Source of the DNA: Nodosilinea sp. FACHB-131
Lineage (GTDB): Bacteria; Cyanobacteriota; Cyanobacteriia; Phormidesmidales; Phormidesmidaceae
Length of the DNA: 64,000 bases
Assembly: GCF_014695395.1 (NCBI RefSeq)
Contig: NZ_JACJOF010000015.1
Span: 1-64,000, forward strand
Reading direction: 5' to 3'
Positions 25,985 to 33,049 of this stretch are shown piece after piece; positions within the stretch are counted from its first letter, which is position 1, and each line of letters begins with the position of its first letter. Below the pieces are notes generated by a model. That model did not search any database, had not been told where the DNA came from, and was given only the letters and a program-made list of their open reading frames with translations. The position numbers and the translations under genes were made by a program.

Positions 25985-26890
25985 CTAAAGCATCCCTTGA
26001 TTCTCTTGGAGTTTTTGCTCAATTAAAGGATCTTGCCAACCCTCTGGCTTCGTACTAGACGAGGGCTCCTCTAAAGACGTCTTTGCCGCTGAAGCTGCGC
26101 TACTGGCAGCGTTTTTAGCTTTTTGAGATGTTTGATCGATGGTGTTTTTGATCGCAGGTTTTAGATCATCATTAATTGCTCTTTTGGCAGAATCTGTGAC
26201 CCCGCGAACGTCTGCTTCGTCAATTTTGCCTTGCACAGACTGAGTTACGCCACGCACGTCTGCTTCGTCAATTTTGCCTTGCACAGACTGGCTTACACCG
26301 CGCACATCGGCTTCGTCAATCTTGCCTTGAATAGACTGAGTTACGCCGCGGACATCCGCTTCGTCGATTTTGCCTTGCACAGACTGAGTTACGCCGCGAA
26401 CGTCTGCTTCGTCAATCTTGCCTTGAATAGATTGACTAACACCGCGGACATCCGCTTCGTTGATTTTCTGCTTTGCAGACTCAGCTAGCCCTTTGACATC
26501 GGTTTCATCAATCTTTGCTTTAACGCTACCAAGGGTATCTTCAACCTGATGAGTAACGGTTTCAGCGGCATCCTTAATTGAACCCGCCATATTTTCTACT
26601 TGCTGGTCCATGCCTGTAGCGGCTTGATCACCGATAGCTGCACCTGCGATCGCGCCACCTACAGCACCAATGGCTGCGCCCACTTTACCGGCCACCATTC
26701 TGCCAACTACCGCGCCTGCAACACTACCTCCGGTTGCGCCAACGGCTTTTGCTACAGTGTGCTCACCGCTCTTATGGTTTTCGGTTTCCTCCGTCTGCTC
26801 AGATTGAGCAGCAGGGAAGTCGGAGGCCTGAATTACAATCCTTTCTTCAGGCATTCCAGATGGATGTTGATTACTGCTTGTACTGGTCAT
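25985..26890 (-). CDS. Glycine-zipper protein with seven 16-residue tandem repeats
   Basis: A 301-residue protein. Residues about 46-92 are a Gly/Ala-rich glycine-zipper region (GGSVAGAVVGRMVAGKVGAA, then IGAVGGAIAGAAIGD) that could insert in or lie on a membrane. Residues 126-237 are seven tandem copies of a 16-residue unit, consensus KIDEADVRGVTQSVQG, amphipathic and reminiscent of LEA/apolipoprotein-like repeats. Diverged half-repeats flank them. The C-terminus is Ala/Ser-rich and charged. No signal peptide is seen. A stress or desiccation role is inference only. A ribosome site (AAGGAG) precedes the start. Confidence 0.7.
   Translation of the reverse strand: MTSTSSNQHPSGMPEERIVIQASDFPAAQSEQTEETENHKSGEHTVAKAVGATGGSVAGAVVGRMVAGKVGAAIGAVGGAIAGAAIGDQAATGMDQQVENMAGSIKDAAETVTHQVEDTLGSVKAKIDETDVKGLAESAKQKINEADVRGVSQSIQGKIDEADVRGVTQSVQGKIDEADVRGVTQSIQGKIDEADVRGVSQSVQGKIDEADVRGVTQSVQGKIDEADVRGVTDSAKRAINDDLKPAIKNTIDQTSQKAKNAASSAASAAKTSLEEPSSSTKPEGWQDPLIEQKLQENQGML
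26180..26515 (-). repeat. 48-bp tandem coding repeat (7 copies)
   Basis: Seven in-frame 48-bp units encode the 16-residue repeats of the glycine-zipper protein. The five central units differ mainly by T/S and V/I codon changes and synonymous sites, while the outer two are more diverged. This suggests expansion from the centre by unequal crossing-over or slippage. Confidence 0.85.
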
Positions 26891-27401
26891 AAAGCAAATT
26901 CTCCTTAAAAGATAACTTTCACTTATTTCTATCTAGAGCGTATCAATCAAGATCAAGTGATGTATCGCCTCAAGGATGAGTCTTTCTAGAAGCTATCTCA
27001 GTCAATGGTTATAGGCTTTTCTACCAATTCAGTCTTCTAATGCTCAAGCAATCCTTCACTGACATTACCAATGGTTCCCGATGTTGATAGGGCAAGGATT
27101 CTGAAGGAATTGGGCCAGATGATCCTAAAATCTTAGTGGCTAATAAGCTTTTTTAATGAATTCGGGGTTAATTGGAGCAGAACAAATGTGGTGATGGCTA
27201 TGGCAGACGATCGCATGCTTAACTCCACTGTTTACCTAGAGCCACAAGTGGGGCGAGTTGATGCCATAGCCGGTTCGAGATCGCGATTCGTGAGTGAGTC
27301 AAACGTGACACATGATTTGCCAACCAGTCTCTAAAGCCACTACCCAGTCTGGCGTTGAGTGATCCTGCGTTCTAACTAACCTGCGCTCTCCAATTGCGGC
27401 C
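26891..27401. other. Intergenic region upstream of the repeat protein gene
   Basis: About 510 bp separating the minus-strand repeat protein start from the end of the Pnkp gene. It is AT-rich near 26900-27160, which fits a promoter for the repeat protein. No gene, RNA or strong hairpin was recognised. Confidence 0.4.
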
Positions 27402-29987
27402 CTAGAGTCTTGGGTCAACGGGCTCGCTCTCCAAGGCTAAAACTCCAAAAACACATTCGTGAACCTGGCGCAGTGGAGCACAAGCAACAAACCGTTCCAG
27501 AGCTTCGATGCCGAGGGCAAACTCTCGCAGCGCCAGCGCTCGCTTCTTAGACAATCCCCGCTGCCGCAGGCGCTCCAGATTTTCGGGAGTAGAGTATTCG
27601 GGCCCGTAGATGATGCGCAGGTAGTCTTGACCCCGGCATTTTACCGCTGGTTGCACTAACCCCTTGGGGGAGTGGCTGACAAACTCCATAGGCTTGACCA
27701 CCATGCCCTCGCCGCCGCTAGCGGTGCGATCGCGCCACCAGTCAACGCTGTTCGACTGGCTCGCGGCATCTTGTAGATCCACCACGTGGTATGGGGTGGC
27801 GAGCAGGAGGTCGGGGTCGCTTTGGCAGACTTGGGCAATCTGCTGCATGTGCCAAGCGTGGGTTTTATCAGTGTGCACAGCTCCCTCAGTAGCCAAAATG
27901 TGAAAGGGCGCAAGTTTGAGATCGGCAATCGAGGTGACCGGCCAGCAGTAGAGGCGGTAGGCCTCAACATACTGGTGGGCGAGCTGCTGGCGCTGCTGAT
28001 AGCGGGGCAGCAGCGCACTGACATCGACCCCGCGATCGCTGGCTTGCTGCAACTGAGCTACCGCCTGGGTTAGGGCTTGGCCTGCCGCTGCCCCCACCGC
28101 CGCATATTGCTGGCGCAGCAGCCCCTGAGCTTTCACTGACCAGGGCATAAGCTCGCAGTCGAGGCAGACCCAGTCGGTTTGCAACTGCTCCCAAAAGCCG
28201 CTGCTCGTCAGGGCAGCATTCATCCGGGCTAGCAGCTCGGCTTCCAGGGCAGGGTCCGTAAAGAAGCGGCGACCGGTGCGGGTATAGCAAATGCCGATGC
28301 CTTCATCTAAAACGCCAAAGCGACGGTGGGCTACGGCTTCATCGCGGCAGACGATCACCACCGTGCGTGACCCCATGTGCTTTTCTTCGCAGACGACCGA
28401 CGTAATGCCCGCCTGCTGATAGTAAGCAAAAGCCTCGGTCGGGTACTCCAGGTAGCCGGGGTTTTTGGCGGTGGCTACGGGAGACATGGTCGGCGGCAGA
28501 TAGATCAGCCATTTGGGGCTGACGGCAAAACGGCTCATCACCTCCAGGGCGGCGATCGCATTCTCGTCTCGAATGGTGACCTGCCGCTGGAGGCGAGTCG
28601 AAATCAGCCGTTTGCCCAGCACGTCGGCAATATCGAGAATGTCATCGTGCTGCTGTTGGGCCGTGAGCGGGGGGGCGGCGATTGCGGTTAGGGGCTTGAC
28701 GGGTTCGCAGTAGACGCGCTGGGCCGGCACACTGACCAGGGCTTTTTCGGGATAGCGCAGGGCGGTCAGCTGACCGCCAAAAACGCAGCCGGTATCGATG
28801 TCGATGGTTTGATTCAGCCACTCAGCGCTGGGAACGGGGGTGTGCCCGTAGACAACTATGGCCTGTCCTCGATATTCTGCGGCCCAGTTGTAGCGGACGG
28901 GTAAGCCAAATTCATCAATTTCGCCCGTGGTTTCCCCGTAGAGGGCAAACTCTCGCACATAGCCCGAGCCGCGCCCCTGCAGCTCAGCCTTCATGCCGGC
29001 ATGGGCAACCACAAGCTTGCCGTCGTCGAGCACCAAATGGCTGATCAGCGCGTCTAAAAACTGGCGCATGGCCGCGATCGCCTCATCGCGGCTGTCAGCG
29101 GGCAGGGCGTCAATCTCTGCCAGGGTTTGCTCCAGGCCGTGGTTGACGGTGACATTTTTCCCCTTCAGCTTGCGCAACAGTTTCATGTCGTGGTTGCCCG
29201 GTACGCAGAGAGCCGTGTCGGCGACGACCATATTGCGCACCAGCCGCAGGGCATCCAGGCTGCGCGGCCCGCGATCGACCAGGTCGCCCAGGAAGACGGC
29301 CTTGCGCCCCTCGGGATGGCGGTAGGTGGGAAACTGCCAGAAGGGCGAATCGGTGGTCTCAGTCTCACCCGCCTGATAACCAAGCGTGTTGAGAAGCTGC
29401 TCCAGCTCATCGCAGCAGCCGTGCACATCGCCGATGATGTCAAACGGGCCTCGCTCGGCTTTGCGGTTTGTCCAGAGGGGCTGCCGCTCGATGGCTACTG
29501 AGTCAATATCCTCTAGGGAGTTCAGCTCATAGATATGGCGAAACCCTTCTCGCTTCAGCGATCGCAGCGATCGCCGCAAATTTTGCACATGGCGCTGCAC
29601 CACGTAGGCACCAAACTGCCGGTCAGGGCGCTGCTGATTGCGATCGCGGCACACCTGCTCGGGCAAATTCAACACGATGGCAACGGGAATGCAGTGATAC
29701 TGCCGCGCCAGGGCAATTAAAGGCCTGCGGTCCTGGGGCTGCACATTGGTGGCATCTACTACGGTTAGACGACCGGCGGCCAGCCGTTTGGCGGCAATGT
29801 AATGCAGCACCTCAAAGGCATCGCGAGTGGCGGCCTGATTAGTTTCATCGTCTGAGACCAGCCCTCGAAACGTGTCGGAAGACAAAACTTCTGTAGCCAA
29901 AAAGTGGCGGCGGGCAAAGGTCGATTTTCCAGACCCCGATGCCCCCACCAACACTACCAGCGCCAGTTCAGGAATTGTGATTTTCAT
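27402..29987 (-). CDS. pnkp: Bacterial polynucleotide kinase-phosphatase-ligase Pnkp
   Basis: An 861-residue three-domain RNA repair enzyme. The N-terminal 5' kinase has the P-loop GASGSGKST at residues 15-23. The central 2',3'-phosphatase is a metallophosphoesterase with GDVHGC near 183, GDLVDRG near 232 and PGNHD near 263. The C-terminal adenylyltransferase/ligase domain carries the nucleotidyl-lysine motif EKHMGSR near 534. The length fits the Clostridium-type Pnkp. It heals and seals broken RNA ends, with Hen1 adding a 2'-O-methyl mark first. Its ATG overlaps the hen1 stop by four bases (29984-29987), so the two form a coupled operon. Typical substrates are tRNAs cut by ribotoxins. Confidence 0.95.
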   Translation of the reverse strand: MKITIPELALVVLVGASGSGKSTFARRHFLATEVLSSDTFRGLVSDDETNQAATRDAFEVLHYIAAKRLAAGRLTVVDATNVQPQDRRPLIALARQYHCIPVAIVLNLPEQVCRDRNQQRPDRQFGAYVVQRHVQNLRRSLRSLKREGFRHIYELNSLEDIDSVAIERQPLWTNRKAERGPFDIIGDVHGCCDELEQLLNTLGYQAGETETTDSPFWQFPTYRHPEGRKAVFLGDLVDRGPRSLDALRLVRNMVVADTALCVPGNHDMKLLRKLKGKNVTVNHGLEQTLAEIDALPADSRDEAIAAMRQFLDALISHLVLDDGKLVVAHAGMKAELQGRGSGYVREFALYGETTGEIDEFGLPVRYNWAAEYRGQAIVVYGHTPVPSAEWLNQTIDIDTGCVFGGQLTALRYPEKALVSVPAQRVYCEPVKPLTAIAAPPLTAQQQHDDILDIADVLGKRLISTRLQRQVTIRDENAIAALEVMSRFAVSPKWLIYLPPTMSPVATAKNPGYLEYPTEAFAYYQQAGITSVVCEEKHMGSRTVVIVCRDEAVAHRRFGVLDEGIGICYTRTGRRFFTDPALEAELLARMNAALTSSGFWEQLQTDWVCLDCELMPWSVKAQGLLRQQYAAVGAAAGQALTQAVAQLQQASDRGVDVSALLPRYQQRQQLAHQYVEAYRLYCWPVTSIADLKLAPFHILATEGAVHTDKTHAWHMQQIAQVCQSDPDLLLATPYHVVDLQDAASQSNSVDWWRDRTASGGEGMVVKPMEFVSHSPKGLVQPAVKCRGQDYLRIIYGPEYSTPENLERLRQRGLSKKRALALREFALGIEALERFVACAPLRQVHECVFGVLALESEPVDPRL

Positions 29988-31366
29988 CGCTCAAAGACTC
30001 CCATCTGTGTTGGAGTGCCCACGACGGGGTCTTCTGCACCAATGCCGTGGAACTGTACTCTGTACTCAAACCGCTCGGCTACCTGGGTGGCCCAGCCCTG
30101 AAATTCTGCCCTTGTCCACTCAAAGCGGTGATCTGAGTGACGTAGAGTGCCAGCGGGCAGGCCGGCAAACCGGGAGTTGTACTCAACGTTGGGCGTCGTG
30201 ATAATCACCGCCTGGGGGCGAGCAAACTCAAACAGCACCCGTTCTAACGAGGCCAGGCGATCGGGGTCGAGATGCTCAATCACCTCGACAACGGTGGCCG
30301 CATCGAAGCCGCTCAACCGTTCGTCACGGTAGGTGAGCGAACCCTGAAACAGGTTCAGGCGCGATCGCTGCATGGGCGAAAGAAAGCTTCGCTCTAGTCG
30401 TTCCTGGGCGCGTTCGAGGGCTCGATGGGAGACATCAACTCCAGCAATGTGCTCAAAGCTAGGGTCTTTGAGCAGCGATCGCAGCAGCTTGCCCTCGCCA
30501 CAGCCCAGATCGACCACCCGTTTGGCGCCGCTCGCCTTGAGGGTTGCTACCACCGCCGCCAGGCGCTGTTGATTGAGGCTGATTGGCTGTTCCAGCGTTT
30601 CTTCTGTCTGGGCCTGACTTGTCTCTGGGGCATCGGGGTCAGGGCTATTGCCATCGCTCAGCTGCTCCAGCGCCAGCCGGGTGAGCTGACGCTGCTGCTT
30701 GAGATAGCGTCGGGCAATGGTTTCGCGCGCTGGATGATGGTTGAGCCAGCCGCTACCGTGGCGCAGCAGCTTTTCAACTTCCTCGTCGCCGACCCAATAG
30801 TGCTTGTCGTCATCTAGCACCGGAATCAGCACGTAGAGATGACTCAACAGATCGGCCAGGCGCACGGTGTGATGCAGGGTCACCGCAAAGTACGGGCTAT
30901 TTCCCCAATCAGCAAACTGATCATCCAGCGGTAGCGGCTCGGCTATAACCCCATAGCCCAAGGGTTCAAACAACTGCCGCAGCAAAGCCTCGCCGCCGCG
31001 ACAGGGCAACACCGGCAGGCCAATGGTCAGCGGAATGGCTGTTTCGACCAGTTCTGGGCGTTGGGCACAGTGCCCAGCCAGAGCGGTGCCAAATACCTTG
31101 GCGATCGCCACGCTCAAAAACGAGGAGGCCACATAGGGGCGATCGTTGACGTACTGCTCTAGCGATGTTGACTGGCCCCGCACCAGCGTCACCGGGTCGA
31201 TGTCTAGCATTAAAGCGGCGGTGCACCGCTCTGCGCTTGCCTCTGGGTAGAAAACAAACGCCTGGCCAAAAGACATTGGAAAAGCCTGGCAGCGATCGGG
31301 ATGTTTGTGGAGCAGATAGCCCAAATCGGTAGCAGGCGCATGGGTTGTCGTTAGGGTTAGCAGCAT
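29984..31366 (-). CDS. hen1: 3'-terminal RNA ribose 2'-O-methyltransferase Hen1
   Basis: A 460-residue bacterial Hen1. The N-terminal half (about 1-240) is the bacteria-specific domain that helps Pnkp ligate. The C-terminal half is a methyltransferase with SAM motif VVDLGCGEGKL near 283-293. It also has the metal-binding VEVIEHLD near 358-365, with a distal histidine in SDHRFEW near 412. The enzyme methylates the 2'-OH at the 3' end of a cleaved RNA before sealing, so the repaired site resists recutting. It is the promoter-proximal gene of the two-gene repair operon. Confidence 0.95.
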   Translation of the reverse strand: MLLTLTTTHAPATDLGYLLHKHPDRCQAFPMSFGQAFVFYPEASAERCTAALMLDIDPVTLVRGQSTSLEQYVNDRPYVASSFLSVAIAKVFGTALAGHCAQRPELVETAIPLTIGLPVLPCRGGEALLRQLFEPLGYGVIAEPLPLDDQFADWGNSPYFAVTLHHTVRLADLLSHLYVLIPVLDDDKHYWVGDEEVEKLLRHGSGWLNHHPARETIARRYLKQQRQLTRLALEQLSDGNSPDPDAPETSQAQTEETLEQPISLNQQRLAAVVATLKASGAKRVVDLGCGEGKLLRSLLKDPSFEHIAGVDVSHRALERAQERLERSFLSPMQRSRLNLFQGSLTYRDERLSGFDAATVVEVIEHLDPDRLASLERVLFEFARPQAVIITTPNVEYNSRFAGLPAGTLRHSDHRFEWTRAEFQGWATQVAERFEYRVQFHGIGAEDPVVGTPTQMGVFER

Positions 31367-31522
31367 TAATGGTTTCTTAAAGGAATCGCGGGCGATCGCG
31401 TTTCAAAACAACACAGACCAGAGCAACACTCTCCAGCCCAAGATAGCGCTGCAATCGGCTCTAGCCCGAGATTGTCAATTAACTTAGCCCTGGCCTTAAC
31501 ACTCAAAAAGTGTTGATGTAGC

Positions 31523-31577
31523 GTAGGTTGGGTTGAAACGAAGTGGAACCCAACAAAGCCTACTGCTGTTGGGTTCC
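31523..31577. repeat. Dispersed GTAGGTTGGGTT palindromic repeat, copy 2
   Basis: The copy begins GTAGGTTGGGTT. GGAACCCAACA (31545-31555) pairs perfectly with TGTTGGGTTCC (31567-31577), an 11-bp stem with an 11-base loop. The element is related to the one at 25861. It lies between hen1 and the next minus-strand gene. It could form a hairpin in RNA but lacks a T-run. Confidence 0.65.
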
Positions 31578-31609
31578 ACCCTGTTCTACCGGATCACGTT
31601 TAACTGCGG

Positions 31610-32014
31610 CTAGCCGAGCTGCCGGTAGCGCAGCAGGTAGCTAAACACCTCGCCCTGATCTGGAGTAATCAAAATTCCCGATGCGGGGATGGTGAGCAGC
31701 TGGCTCCAAGTGGCCTGCTCGGCGTAGGTGAGCACATGCAGAGTATGGATGGTAGAGCGCACCCCTTCGGGAGAGCCAATCACCAGATGGCGCAATCGCT
31801 CGCGCCCTGGCTGGGCAGTGGGGTTAGCAAGCTGCAAGGCATTAGCGGGAGAGGCACTTTCAAAGCGCCCCTCCCTTGGGTTGATAAAACACACCATATC
31901 AGTGGGATTCCTTTCGAGACGACGGGAAGGAATCCCAAAAACTTGGCCGCCCCAGACATGTTGCAGTTCAGGACGGCCAGGTAAAATCACCTTAGCCTCG
32001 TCGACAGCTACCAC
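31610..32014 (-). CDS. Conserved hypothetical protein
   Basis: A 134-residue soluble protein of alpha/beta appearance (EAKVILPGRPEL, VFGIPSRRLERNPTDMVCF, LLTIPASGILITPDQGEVFS). No catalytic motif, signal peptide or membrane segment is visible and I do not recognise the family. Codon use and the HIP1-rich surroundings are like those of the host. It is on the same strand as the RNA repair operon but separated from it by a repeat, so it is probably an independent unit. An inverted repeat (GTCGACGAGG/CCTCGTCGAC) overlaps its 5' end near 32005-32027. Confidence 0.6.
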   Translation of the reverse strand: MVAVDEAKVILPGRPELQHVWGGQVFGIPSRRLERNPTDMVCFINPREGRFESASPANALQLANPTAQPGRERLRHLVIGSPEGVRSTIHTLHVLTYAEQATWSQLLTIPASGILITPDQGEVFSYLLRYRQLG

Positions 32015-32167
32015 CTGTCGACGAGGTTAGCCGCTGGTTGGTGTCCCCACACCTTCCAGTGGCGCTTGACCAAATTTTTGGGAAGCCAGGCTGCCCGCAG
32101 ACAACCTTAGCTCCACAGATTACCCCATCCGCGAGCCGGACGCAAGTAATATTAATTAGATTGCAAT

Positions 32168-32524
32168 CTAGTCCACTGCCGAGGTGGTAGAGAGCACCCG
32201 CCGCTGGGTGGTTCGGCGAGAGCCACCGGCCATTTCATACTCGGGGCTGCGACGACCATACTTAGCGGCCACCGCCGCCAGCATGCGCTCGGTTAGTTCA
32301 GAGAGGGCGGCTTCTTCGAGCAGCAGGTCGTTATAGACCTGGTCTACGTTAGAGAGCAGCCGGTTGTAGGTGGCAATTCTTTCGCGCACCCGCTCAATAC
32401 TGTTGTTAAATTCCTGCACCGACATGCCGTGGCCCAGGTTGAGATCGGATGCGATCGCAGCCATGCTGGCCGCGCGCCGTTCGGCTTTTACGACTACTTG
32501 AGAACTACGCTTTTTGCGTGCCAT
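32168..32524 (-). CDS. Conserved hypothetical, basic helical protein
   Basis: A 118-residue protein with a very basic N-terminus (MARKKRSSQVVVKAERRAAS) and long helices (VQEFNNSIERVRERIATYNRL, slightly broken, then LLLEEAALSELTERMLAAVAAKYG). It ends in a basic tail. The pattern suggests a nucleic-acid-associated or structural protein, but no family was recognised. It has a fair upstream ribosome site (AGGGGG) and lies alone between the small hypothetical gene and the repeat-rich region in front of the NACHT gene. Confidence 0.6.
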   Translation of the reverse strand: MARKKRSSQVVVKAERRAASMAAIASDLNLGHGMSVQEFNNSIERVRERIATYNRLLSNVDQVYNDLLLEEAALSELTERMLAAVAAKYGRRSPEYEMAGGSRRTTQRRVLSTTSAVD

Positions 32525-32779
32525 GGTGATACCCCCTTAGGTAGCTGGTGAATGGTGTTGGTATGGCCGCCAACTCTTCTAAGGTATTCATTAGAAATGG
32601 GCAGATATCACCGTGAGACTGTTGAATTTTTAGTACTTTTTTTCACAGTTTTATCACCATTGCTTTCAGTAGCTTTACGGCCAAAGATCCTCTTTTGTAG
32701 GGGTGTAGGCAAAGCCAAGCTAGAGGTTTTATGGAGGGTAGGCTGCTCGGGTGAAAGCCATGGTAGCTCGGCAGCAGAC

Positions 32780-32965
32780 ATAGATTGAAAACGCTTATAC
32801 CCTCGTTGCAAAGGCATAAAGCATCGATAGATCGCATAAAGCACCGATTGCAGTCGCTTATACGTTTGTAGCAAAGCTATAAAGCAACGCTGAAACCCTT
32901 TGAGGATTGATAATTCGCGTTTATAGTTGAGTTGCTTAGATATAAGCTGTTGCTGCAATGCTTTA
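32780..32965. repeat. Imperfect repeat array upstream of the NACHT gene
   Basis: Within the 525 bp between 32525 and 33049 there is a series of related short motifs. CGCTTATA occurs near 32790 and 32855, and a variant CGCGTTTATA near 32915. ATAAAGCA with flanking G/C occurs near 32815, 32837 and 32880. GTTGC/GTAGCAAAG blocks lie between them. The units repeat irregularly every 20-65 bases. They could be regulatory iterons or traces of a degraded repetitive element. No gene in this interval is supported. Confidence 0.5.
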
Positions 32966-33049
32966 ATGCGGAGCAAGTCTAGCTTGAGCTTGGGCAGCAA
33001 TAGGCAAAAGGTCTCGGCGTAGTCGGCATGGCAAATAAGGTAAGCAGGT

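Noticed and set aside
27255-27310. GGTTCGAGATC, resembling a tRNA T-loop
   Set aside because: The flanking bases do not form a 5-bp T-stem, and no acceptor or anticodon arms can be drawn.
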